From assembly GCA_964653145.1 (NCBI GenBank), contig CAZZCG010000014.1:30824-94823 (forward strand): 64,000 bases of DNA, read 5' to 3'. Position 1 is the first letter of the stretch. Each line of letters begins with the position of its first letter. The DNA is from Pseudocalidococcus sp964653145. Lineage in GTDB: Bacteria > Cyanobacteriota > Cyanobacteriia > Thermosynechococcales > Thermosynechococcaceae. The notes beneath the pieces are model-generated. The model worked only from the letters and a program-made list of their open reading frames with translations, was not told the origin of the DNA and ran no database searches. Positions 51,890 through 60,063 of this stretch are shown one piece after another. Position numbers and translations under genes: made by a program.

Positions 51890-53485
51890 TTAACGGCTGG
51901 CTCCGACTAAGGCTGGCTCAGGACTTTTTTCCTCAATCGGGGCGTGTAAAGCTGCCTCCAAAGGAGCACATCCAAACCTCTGTTCAAGAATATGCATCAC
52001 CTCCCGGCCAAAGTCATTGGGATTCCGTTGCCAGGCCTGGAGACAGACTTCCCCAAACACCGATCCCAAGGGTTCCGGATTCCAAAGGAGCTTCTTGGCA
52101 ACCCAGGGTAGGTGAATTGCTAAGGGGTCGTAACCTGGTTTGAGAATATTTTTCTTAAAGGCGTATTCTTCCAGGTGAGTGTGGGGTTGTAAGCCAATAA
52201 AGAAAATTGCCGGTTCGACTTTATCGGCCCCAAAAATCCGTTCCAATTCCCGATGGTAGGCTACGGTTTGAGCGATGGTTTCCGGGCGTTCATCGATCAC
52301 ATTAAAGGAATAGTTCACGGACACGAGATCATTAAACCCGGCCGCTTTTAAGTCTCGGCAATTTTCCAATACTGTCCGTAGGTTGTAGCCCATGCGCATT
52401 TTTCGCACCAATTCCTGGGAGCCACTGGTGATCCCGATCTCAAAATAGTTCATCCCGGTTTTAACCATCAGATCACAGAGGCGGGGCGTCAGGTTATCGG
52501 CCCGAATATAGGCCGCCCAGTGAATATCTTTCATTCCAGCAGCCAAGATTTTCTCTAACAACTCCTCCACGTCCGGGATAAACTTGCGGGCTGGGATAAA
52601 TTGGGCGTCTGTAAACCAAAAGTTCCGCATTCCCTTGGCATAGAGTTGTTGCATCTCCCGGACGACTTCATCTGCTGGGTTGATCCGGACCTGTTTCCCT
52701 TCCACCACCGTATAGACGCAGTAACAACAGTTATGGGGACAGCCACGCTTAGTTTGAACTCCGATGTAAAAGTCATCCTCCTGGAAGTAGTACTCAAACT
52801 CTGGCCAAATACTGCTGATGTAGGGGTAATTACAGGCGGTTTTCTCGATTGGGGTGGGCCATTCATGGATTAAGCGATCCCGTGGTGCAGCCTCTCCGAC
52901 CACATAACAGCGCTCTTGGCGGAATTCTTTACCCTGTAATAGGTTCGTTAACAGACTTTCCCCTTCCCCGACGGAGATGATTGTCCCCTTGGGAAGACTT
53001 TTGCCCAACTGTTGATAAAAAACACTGACAGCCCCGCCGCCAACCACTGTTTTGATCACGGGATGATATTTCTGGGCGCGGTTCAACCCTTGCTTGATTA
53101 AGCTTAAGTTCCGCCATAGCTCAAACAAATAGGTCGAAGCCATCCGTAGCCCGCCCCAGGCCCCGCGTAGTTTAATCAGGGGATTTTTGGCGTAGTAAAA
53201 CTCAAAGGCATTTTGGAGGGGATTACCACCACGACCACCCACGGGTGCATAGATCTGAATATCCCGCCAAGAAAACACTAGGACAGTGGGCCGAAATTGA
53301 TCAATGCATTCATTCAGGGCCACCCGAAAATCCAAAGGCGGGATCGTGCCGAGATCAAAAATCCGCTGCTCAACCCCCGGCAATTGTTTATGGATGTGAT
53401 CCGCAAGATAGACCACCCCGATGGGAAAAATGGGATTACAGGGCAGACGGACATACAGAACACGTTCAAGATCGGGGTTAGCCAT
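51890..53485 (-). CDS. B12-binding-type radical SAM protein, similar to high-light-acclimation radical SAM enzymes
   Basis: A 531-residue protein. The N-terminal 180 residues look like a cobalamin-binding-type Rossmann domain (FPIGVVYLADHIHKQ, RPTVLVFSWRDIQIYAP, VVGGGAVSVFY). The radical SAM core follows, with the cluster motif CPHNCCYC (CxxxCxxC, near residue 250) and EIGITSGSQELVRKMRMGYN. As I recall, cyanobacterial homologues are named photosystem II high light acclimation radical SAM protein. The reaction is unknown; chlorophyll or cofactor modification is a guess. It is transcribed toward gap2 with 132 bases between. Confidence 0.82.
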   Translation of the reverse strand: MANPDLERVLYVRLPCNPIFPIGVVYLADHIHKQLPGVEQRIFDLGTIPPLDFRVALNECIDQFRPTVLVFSWRDIQIYAPVGGRGGNPLQNAFEFYYAKNPLIKLRGAWGGLRMASTYLFELWRNLSLIKQGLNRAQKYHPVIKTVVGGGAVSVFYQQLGKSLPKGTIISVGEGESLLTNLLQGKEFRQERCYVVGEAAPRDRLIHEWPTPIEKTACNYPYISSIWPEFEYYFQEDDFYIGVQTKRGCPHNCCYCVYTVVEGKQVRINPADEVVREMQQLYAKGMRNFWFTDAQFIPARKFIPDVEELLEKILAAGMKDIHWAAYIRADNLTPRLCDLMVKTGMNYFEIGITSGSQELVRKMRMGYNLRTVLENCRDLKAAGFNDLVSVNYSFNVIDERPETIAQTVAYHRELERIFGADKVEPAIFFIGLQPHTHLEEYAFKKNILKPGYDPLAIHLPWVAKKLLWNPEPLGSVFGEVCLQAWQRNPNDFGREVMHILEQRFGCAPLEAALHAPIEEKSPEPALVGASR

Positions 53486-53688
53486 GGTACTGCCTAAGGA
53501 GAGGGCTTCAGAATCTTCACACTTCTTTATTTTCTAACATACGGCTCATGGCTTGGGGCCTGGGATCGCTGGGGCCTGGGGTGTGCTGGGGAGAACCAAA
53601 AGTTGTAGTTGACTTTACAATCAGTAATTTTGAGCAGTGTTAAGGTCTAAGAGTTATATGTCGTGCGCTGAGTGTAGTGATCTCCTCC

Positions 53689-54036
53689 ATGTCTCAGGTT
53701 TTTGATCCCGTCCCCAGTGATGCCCCTGACCGCATCGTCTGTTGCTATGTGAATGCCACAAGTAAAATGCAGATCGCTCGGATCACGAACATTCCTAACT
53801 GGTATTTTGAGCGGGTTGTCTTTCCCGGCCAACGCCTAGTTTTTGAAGCCATGCATGAAGCTCAACTAGAAATCCACTCGGGAATGATGGCCAGCGCAAT
53901 TTTGTCGGATACAATTCCCTGCCAGCGTTTAGTCCTCCAAGAAAGTGGGGAGCCTTTGTTCAATACTGATCCCTTGACCCAACAGCACCTGGAGGAACTC
54001 AATGAAGGGCGGCCTCGGGTTCTCAGCGGGGAATAG
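53689..54036 (+). CDS. DUF1830 family protein
   Basis: A 115-residue soluble protein. CCYVNATSKMQIARITNIPNWYFERVVFPGQRL in its first half is characteristic of DUF1830, a short cyanobacterial family of unknown role; EIHSGMMASAILSDTIPC follows. ATG at 53689 is chosen; GTG at 53677 would add four residues. The gene is divergent from the radical SAM gene and convergent with the permease gene. Confidence 0.78.
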   Translation: MSQVFDPVPSDAPDRIVCCYVNATSKMQIARITNIPNWYFERVVFPGQRLVFEAMHEAQLEIHSGMMASAILSDTIPCQRLVLQESGEPLFNTDPLTQQHLEELNEGRPRVLSGE

Positions 54037-54094
54037 TATCCTGATTTATCCTTTCAAGGTTCTTTTTGGCCTGGTTCTTGAGGAGTAAACTGCT

Positions 54095-55243
54095 TTATCG
54101 CCTCTGGGCCTGGAACAGCAGCAGCACCCCCACCCCCAGCAGAATCAATTTGGGTGACCAGGCCGCGACGGTGGGAGAGAGAATGCCCCCCTGGCCAAAG
54201 GAGGTTGTGATGAAGGACATCAGGTAGTAGGCAAAAATGATGACCACACTTAGACCAAAGGCCCAGGCATTGTTACTTCTCGGGGAATTGATTCCTAAAA
54301 CGGCACCGATTAAGGCCAAAAGCAAGCAGACCCAAGGCAAAGATCGTTTTTCCTGCAACTGAACCCGCCAACTCCGAATCCGCCGCTGATCCCCGCTTTG
54401 AATCAAAAGGCTCAGGAAGCTTTTAACTTCGGTGCTACTCATCAGTTCTGGCGTGCGAACTTCTAAGGCTAGGTCTAGGGGGGTGCGATTGTAGGCAAAA
54501 CGTTCCTGTTGGAAGGGGATTACTGCTCGATAGGATTGACCTTCTCCTAAAAAGTAATGGGTGCCATTGGTCAATTCCCAGGCCTGGTCGGGTTCCAGCC
54601 AGCGGGCAGATTCAGCGGCTACAATTTCTGAAAGCAGGCCCTGCTGAAAATTTAAGACTGTAATTCCCCCCATAACTTGACCATCGAACTCATGGGCAAA
54701 AAAAATCTGCTGGAGATAGCGTTCAGCAAATTCTCGATAGAAAATATTGCGTTCCTGGTAGGGGGCAATGGGTTGATCGATCCCTGCTTTGAGGGTCATA
54801 AAGGCCTGGTTGGATGCCCGTGGCGCCACTATTTCATTTAAAAACCAGGTTGCTCCCATGCAAAGCACTCCGGCCAAGACTGCGGGAACGACTAAGCGAA
54901 GGACACCAATGCCCACACTCTTACAGGCAATAATTTCACTACGGCGAGACAGGCGACTATAGCTCATCAAGGTTCCAAACAAGATCGCCATTGGAATGCC
55001 CAAGACGATGTAGCTCGGTAACCGTAATCCAAACACCAGAATGGCGTCGAACACGGGCAGGCCAGAGTCAATCACCCGGCGAATAAGCTCGAAAACGGTA
55101 CCAATTACAGCCGCAATGGTGGAAAAAATCCCCAAGCCCCAGACGAAGGGGGAAATGAGTTCTAGGAGTAAGTACCGATCTAAAACCGGCAATCCCCCAC
55201 CACGAAACAGAATTAGCTTGAACTGAGCCGGGGCAAAGGCCAC
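54095..55243 (-). CDS. LptF/LptG-family permease
   Basis: A 382-residue membrane protein with about six helices, three at each end (VLDRYLLLELISPFVWGLGIFS..., LPSYIVLGIPMAILFGTLMSYSRLSRRSEI, and the C-terminal WVCLLLALIGAVLGI onward), enclosing a periplasmic beta-rich domain. This is the LptF/LptG layout, part of the LptB2FG ABC exporter that extracts lipopolysaccharide. Only one such gene lies here; cyanobacteria often have a single homologue. The GTG start at 55243 is two bases after the stop of pmbA, with AGGAGA just upstream, so the genes are translationally coupled. Confidence 0.9.
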   Translation of the reverse strand: MAFAPAQFKLILFRGGGLPVLDRYLLLELISPFVWGLGIFSTIAAVIGTVFELIRRVIDSGLPVFDAILVFGLRLPSYIVLGIPMAILFGTLMSYSRLSRRSEIIACKSVGIGVLRLVVPAVLAGVLCMGATWFLNEIVAPRASNQAFMTLKAGIDQPIAPYQERNIFYREFAERYLQQIFFAHEFDGQVMGGITVLNFQQGLLSEIVAAESARWLEPDQAWELTNGTHYFLGEGQSYRAVIPFQQERFAYNRTPLDLALEVRTPELMSSTEVKSFLSLLIQSGDQRRIRSWRVQLQEKRSLPWVCLLLALIGAVLGINSPRSNNAWAFGLSVVIIFAYYLMSFITTSFGQGGILSPTVAAWSPKLILLGVGVLLLFQAQRR

Positions 55244-55245
55244 CG

Positions 55246-56589
55246 TTATTCTCCTGTAATTGCTAAGCCATCCGCCCAAACCTTCGGGCACATCCCCCCC
55301 TGGGTAAATTCCGCCACGGGTTCGAGGTACACAATGGAATTAAGGAGTGAGCGAAAATCCCCCGCAACCGTGGCCGATTCAATGCTGATTTTCTCGCCAT
55401 TTTTCAGCAGCCAACCATCAAAGGGTAACGAAAAAGATCCCTGTAACGCTTTCACCCCAGCATGGAGGGCATGGAGATCGTCAATCCAAACAACCCCATC
55501 CGCCCTGGTTAAATCGTAGTTGGTGTCGGCTTTGGCTCCGGGCAACACATCATAGAAATGGCTGCCAATGGTAACCTTGGCTCCCAGATTGGCATGACCC
55601 GTTGGCTTGGCGTTCAGGCGCTTGGCGGTTCCGGCACTGTGGAGTAATCCAGTAAAAATGCCATTGGTAATCAGTGGGGTGCGTTGGGTGGGGGTACCTT
55701 CGCCATCAAAGGTGGTTATGCCGATGTGTTCTGGGTGGCGGGCATCATCGAAAACACTCAACATCGGCACGGCAATGGCCTGGCCCAGGGAGGCAGGGGT
55801 GGAAAGACTTTGACCATCGAGAATATTTTGGGCATTAAAGAGGTTAGAAAAGGCCGAGAGCAAACTTAAAAAGGCTTCTGGGGAGAAAACGACTGGATAC
55901 TGGCCCGATGGAATTGGTTGGTAGTCCAAGTGGCTTTGGGTCTTTTCTGTGGTTTCGGCAACACAACTGGTGATGTCTAGGTCTTCCAAGCCATAACTGA
56001 GACGAAAGGCCCCTGCACTGCGGGGTTTGCGGCCGGGAACATCGGTTTTGCTGTAGAGATAGATAGAGGTATAGGTACCGCCCTCTTGGCGAATTGCCCC
56101 ATCGCTGTTGAGGTAAAAGCGGGTTAGGCTGCGTTGAGATAAGCCATTGTAGGGCACACTCGTAATTGCTGGATGGGCATCGAGAACCGCTTGCTCGGCT
56201 GTAATCAAGGTATCCAAAAGCTGACTGGCTGGGGCTGGGGTAACTGCGGGCGATTCAAAGGGGTCTAGGGCAGTTGTGGCTTGGGGACTGAAGTCTGGGG
56301 AATGTTCCGTTAGGCCAAATTCACTAGCATCGCGGGCCATGGCCAGGGCTAATTCCAGGCCCCGGTCATCGAGATCAGTCGTACTCGTGACCCCCATTTG
56401 TCCCGCCGAATTCCAGACCCGCACCGTAATCCCAGAGCGTTGGGAGGCCTTGACCTGTTTGGGTTGCCCATTTTGCACTTGCACCGAGACCTCATCCACC
56501 ATCGAGCCGCCCAAATCAAACTTTTTAATCCCTAGGTGACTGGCGGTGGTTTGAACACGGGAAAAAATCGGACTGATGGCGGTGGTCAT
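55246..56589 (-). CDS. TldD/PmbA family metalloprotease-like protein (PmbA type)
   Basis: A 447-residue protein. SGITVRVWNSAGQMGVTSTTDLDDRGLELALAMA, the FSPEAFLSLLSAFSNLFNA block, DGEGTPTQRTPLITNGIFTGLLHS and TIGSHFYDVLPGAK (in parts) are typical of PmbA. With its partner TldD it cleaves unfolded peptides and matures some peptide natural products. PmbA-type subunits lack the HExxxH zinc site of TldD, and I see none here. The tldD partner is not in the window. It is coupled to the downstream permease gene. Confidence 0.88.
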   Translation of the reverse strand: MTTAISPIFSRVQTTASHLGIKKFDLGGSMVDEVSVQVQNGQPKQVKASQRSGITVRVWNSAGQMGVTSTTDLDDRGLELALAMARDASEFGLTEHSPDFSPQATTALDPFESPAVTPAPASQLLDTLITAEQAVLDAHPAITSVPYNGLSQRSLTRFYLNSDGAIRQEGGTYTSIYLYSKTDVPGRKPRSAGAFRLSYGLEDLDITSCVAETTEKTQSHLDYQPIPSGQYPVVFSPEAFLSLLSAFSNLFNAQNILDGQSLSTPASLGQAIAVPMLSVFDDARHPEHIGITTFDGEGTPTQRTPLITNGIFTGLLHSAGTAKRLNAKPTGHANLGAKVTIGSHFYDVLPGAKADTNYDLTRADGVVWIDDLHALHAGVKALQGSFSLPFDGWLLKNGEKISIESATVAGDFRSLLNSIVYLEPVAEFTQGGMCPKVWADGLAITGE

Positions 56590-56697
56590 AGGGGTAAAAC
56601 GACTCGTTGGAAAAAAGTAAGAGATACGGTACTTGAAAAATCTTGGTGCTGTGCTGATCCTAAGGGAGAGGCCAAAGAATCAGCAACTTTAGCAAGA

Positions 56698-57861
56698 TCA
56701 GGCCTGGGTTGGGAATTGCCGAATTGCCGCCACCAGACGGTCACATTCACTGGGTAAACTCAGGTAATGGACACAGGCCCGTACTGAATTGGGGAAGAGC
56801 AACAGCCGGACTAAAATCCCTTGAGCCTCTAGCCACTCGACTAGTTGACTATGTTTCCCTGAGTCCAGTTGAAACGTGACCAATCCAGAGGGGGGTGGTG
56901 TGGGTGTGAGGCATTGAACTCCGGGAATGGTATTTAACTCTGACCACAAGTAGGCACTGAGTTGGCAAATTTGCTGATAGCGTTGACCATTGGTTCCGGC
57001 CTGGTGATGAAACTCAAGGGCTGCGGTTAAGCCAGAGACTAGGGGAAATGCCGCGGTCGCCACTTCAAATTTTTCGGCGGAGTCTTTCCAGCGTTCGGCA
57101 AACCCCTGGGGGCCATTGATAATACTGCGCCAACCCACATAGGTCGGGAGTAACTGCTCTAATCGCCCTGGGTGAATATACAGCCCGCCTAAGCCCTCGG
57201 GCCCACAGCACCATTTGTGTCCGGTAAAGGCATAGAAATCCACCCCCAGGCCGGGTAAATCTAAATCCATCATCCCGACCGACTGGGCCGCGTCGGCTAA
57301 GACCCAAATTCCCCGCTCACGACAAAGCGTACAGATTTCTCCCAGGGGTAAGGTGGTTCCCGTATTCCAGAGCAAATGACTGATGGCGAGCATACGGGTT
57401 TTGGTGGTGAGGTTGGCCTGGAAAAATTCCACGAGTTGGACTGGGTCGGCAGCAAAAATTTCCAGCAGGGGTAAGACCGTAAACTCAATTCCAAACCGGG
57501 CCCGGAGTTGTTCAGCAATGGCTAAAACCCCTGGATGTTCACAGTCCGTTAGCACCAAATGATCCCCTGGTCGCCAATCCAGGCCCCAGAGGGCAATATT
57601 GCAACCCGTTGTTACGGAATCCGTGAGGGTAATGGTGCGAGATTCGACCTGTAGGTGTTGGCCCAGGGCCTGGCGGAGTTGCTTCACCTGTTGCGAGACC
57701 CAGCCATAGCCTTTTGTCGAAAAGGGCCCGGTTTCTTGGATGTAGCGGTAATTGTTTTGAATTGCCTCCCAGGCCGGGTTGGGGAGAGGCCCCTGACCAC
57801 CAAAGTTGAGATAGGTTTTCCCCTGCAGTGCGGGAACTTGCTGACGAATCGCCGTGATCAT
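56698..57861 (-). CDS. Class V PLP enzyme, cysteine/cystine C-S lyase (C-DES)-like
   Basis: A 387-residue fold type I PLP enzyme. YLNFGGQGPLPNPAWEAI at the N-terminus, LTDSVTTGCNIALWGLDW, DAAQSVGMMDLDLPGLGVDF and the Schiff-base Lys in FTGHKWCCGPEGLGGLYI match the cyanobacterial C-DES group, which releases sulfide or persulfide from cystine or cysteine. A role in iron-sulfur supply or sulfur recycling is inferred. Cysteine desulfurase of NifS/Suf type is the main alternative. It begins 10 bases after pdxJ, which makes the precursor of its cofactor. Confidence 0.82.
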   Translation of the reverse strand: MITAIRQQVPALQGKTYLNFGGQGPLPNPAWEAIQNNYRYIQETGPFSTKGYGWVSQQVKQLRQALGQHLQVESRTITLTDSVTTGCNIALWGLDWRPGDHLVLTDCEHPGVLAIAEQLRARFGIEFTVLPLLEIFAADPVQLVEFFQANLTTKTRMLAISHLLWNTGTTLPLGEICTLCRERGIWVLADAAQSVGMMDLDLPGLGVDFYAFTGHKWCCGPEGLGGLYIHPGRLEQLLPTYVGWRSIINGPQGFAERWKDSAEKFEVATAAFPLVSGLTAALEFHHQAGTNGQRYQQICQLSAYLWSELNTIPGVQCLTPTPPPSGLVTFQLDSGKHSQLVEWLEAQGILVRLLLFPNSVRACVHYLSLPSECDRLVAAIRQFPTQA

Positions 57862-57871
57862 TTAAAAAAGC

Positions 57872-58588
57872 TCAAATCGAAATTAATTGCTTCATGTCCT
57901 TAACAGCCCGCTCAAAGCCCAGCAGAACCGCCCGACTGACAATGCTATGGCCAATATTAAGTTCTTCCATCCCCACGATTTTGGCCACTGGAGTCACATT
58001 TTCGTAGGTCAGACCATGGCCAGCATTGACCCGTAAGCCTAACTCCTGGGCCCAGGCCGCACCCCGCATCAGTTCATGGAGTTCGTGATCTTGGCGGGTT
58101 TCATCCTTAGCTTCGGCATAGGCTCCGGTGTGCAGTTCAATGAAAATTGCTCCGGTTTTGGCGCTGGCCTGGATTTGTTCGGGATTGGGATCAATAAATA
58201 AACTCACGGGAATTTCCGCAGTTTGGAGAGTTTTAACGGTTTCTGTGAGACTGCTGAGTTGCCCCACCACATCCAGGCCCCCTTCCGTTGTGATTTCTTC
58301 CCGGCGTTCTGGCACAAGGGTGACGTAATCCGGCTTAATGTCGAGGGCGATGGCCACCATTTCCGGGGTTGCTGCCATTTCTAAGTTCAAGTGGGTTTTA
58401 ACGATTTGTCGCAATAGTCGAATATCCCGCTCTTGGATGTGGCGACGGTCTTCCCGTAAGTGGGCTGTAATGCCATCCGCCCCAGCAAACTCGGCCAAAA
58501 TCGCCGCGGCAATCGGGTCGGGTTCGTTGGTCAGCCGGGCCTGGCGAATTGTGGCGACATGATCAATATTCACTCCCAAAGTAGGCAA
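57872..58588 (-). CDS. pdxJ: Pyridoxine 5'-phosphate synthase PdxJ
   Basis: PdxJ condenses 1-deoxyxylulose 5-phosphate with aminoacetone phosphate to form pyridoxine phosphate in DXP-dependent B6 synthesis. The 238-residue TIM barrel shows TLGVNIDHVATIRQARLTNEPDP, GADGITAHLREDRRHI, VTLVPERREEITTEGGLD and NAGHGLTYENV. The open frame runs 71 codons further upstream, but a TTG at 58588 gives MPTLGVNIDH, the exact family start and the normal length. It is followed closely by a PLP-dependent lyase. Confidence 0.93.
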   Translation of the reverse strand: MPTLGVNIDHVATIRQARLTNEPDPIAAAILAEFAGADGITAHLREDRRHIQERDIRLLRQIVKTHLNLEMAATPEMVAIALDIKPDYVTLVPERREEITTEGGLDVVGQLSSLTETVKTLQTAEIPVSLFIDPNPEQIQASAKTGAIFIELHTGAYAEAKDETRQDHELHELMRGAAWAQELGLRVNAGHGLTYENVTPVAKIVGMEELNIGHSIVSRAVLLGFERAVKDMKQLISI

Positions 58589-58729
58589 GGTTTTGGTACT
58601 CCATGCAAGGGTCTCGGCTCCATTGTCGCAAAAACTTCCCCGGTGTCGAAGCCGCAAACCTTCAGGATATTCTGGAGTCATCCCCCCAGCTTGCCCGATT
58701 CCCAGATTAGCTTTTGATCTCCTAAGGAA

Positions 58730-60058
58730 ATGACCGTGACTGATTCCCAACCGAAAATTATTGTTCTGGACGATGATCCCACCGGTTCCCAAACCGTACA
58801 CAGTTGCTTGTTATTAACTCGTTGGGATGTGGAAACCCTGCGTTTGGGGTTGCGGGATGCGTCACCAATTTTTTTCATCCTGACCAATACCCGGGCTTTA
58901 ACTCCAGACCAGGCCAAGGCGATCACAACAGAAGTCTGTCTCAACTTGAAACAAGCGATTGCAGCGGAGGGAATTGCGGATTTTTTAGTCGTCAGTCGGT
59001 CTGATTCCACGTTGCGCGGCCATTACCCGATTGAAACCGATGCCATTGCCGAAACCATGGGTCCATTTGCCGCGCATTTTTTAGTCCCAGCGTTTTTTGA
59101 AGGCGGCCGGTTTACCCAAAACAGTATCCACTACCTGATCGTCAATGGTGTCCCAACTCCAGTGCATGAGACTGAATTTGCCCGCGATTCGGTCTTTGCC
59201 TACAGCCACAGTTTCATGCCGGATTATGTTGCCGAGAAAACCCAGGGGCGAATCCCAGCCGATCAAGTGGTGCGGTTCCAAGAAGTCGATATCCAGGCCG
59301 GGGTGCAGGAGAAACTCCAAGCTCTGGAGAACAATCAATGCGTGGTCGTGGATGCGGTGAACCAGGCCCAGATGAATCGGTTTGCTCAGGATATTCTCAC
59401 GGTGGCCGCCACGGGTAAGCATTTTCTCTTTCGCAGTGCGGCAAGTTTACTGACGGGTCTGGCCCAACTTCCACCCCAACCCATTTCCGCAGAACACATG
59501 GGGCAATTTAAACGCAATCCGGGGCCTGGGGTAATTTTAGTCGGCTCCCATGTCCGCAAAACCACCGAACAACTGACGGAACTCCTCAAAGAATCGGGAC
59601 TCAAAGGGATTGAACTGGAACTCCAACCCTTGGCCGATGATGCCAACCAGGCCCCGCAGCTTTTGGAGCAAACCTTAACGGAGATCAACGAAACGTACCA
59701 GGCCGGCTTGACCCCAGTGATTTATACCAGTCGAGAGGAACTGACGTTTGTGGATTCGGCAACCCGTTTAGCTTTTGGGCAATTAGTTTCTAAATTATTG
59801 ATGGATATTGTCCAGGCCCTGCCTACCGAAATTAGCTTTTTAGTCAGCAAAGGTGGGATCACCTCCAATGATGTTTTGAGTACCGGATTGAATCTCCCCA
59901 CGGCTCGCTTGCTTGGTCAAATTTTGCCCGGTTGTTCAGTGGTTAAAACCCCCGAAGATCATTCCCGTTTTCCCAATTTGCCCGTGGTACTCTTTCCCGG
60001 AAATGTCGGCGATGCCCAGGCCTTGGCAACTATTTATCAACGTTTTACTGCTGAGTGA
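58730..60058 (+). CDS. Four-carbon acid sugar kinase family protein (DUF1537)
   Basis: A 442-residue kinase of the family that includes OtnK, DtnK and related four-carbon sugar-acid kinases. The N-terminal substrate domain begins IIVLDDDPTGSQTVHSC and has VVSRSDSTLRGHYPIETDAI. The C-terminal nucleotide domain has VILVGSHVRKTTEQL, FLVSKGGITSNDVLSTGL and NLPVVLFPGNVGDAQAL. In proteobacteria such kinases act on erythronate, threonate or denuded analogues alongside dedicated dehydrogenases and aldolases; none of these is here, so the substrate is unknown. It is divergent from pdxJ and ends five bases before the convergent feoB. Confidence 0.85.
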   Translation: MTVTDSQPKIIVLDDDPTGSQTVHSCLLLTRWDVETLRLGLRDASPIFFILTNTRALTPDQAKAITTEVCLNLKQAIAAEGIADFLVVSRSDSTLRGHYPIETDAIAETMGPFAAHFLVPAFFEGGRFTQNSIHYLIVNGVPTPVHETEFARDSVFAYSHSFMPDYVAEKTQGRIPADQVVRFQEVDIQAGVQEKLQALENNQCVVVDAVNQAQMNRFAQDILTVAATGKHFLFRSAASLLTGLAQLPPQPISAEHMGQFKRNPGPGVILVGSHVRKTTEQLTELLKESGLKGIELELQPLADDANQAPQLLEQTLTEINETYQAGLTPVIYTSREELTFVDSATRLAFGQLVSKLLMDIVQALPTEISFLVSKGGITSNDVLSTGLNLPTARLLGQILPGCSVVKTPEDHSRFPNLPVVLFPGNVGDAQALATIYQRFTAE

Positions 60059-60063
60059 CTCCC

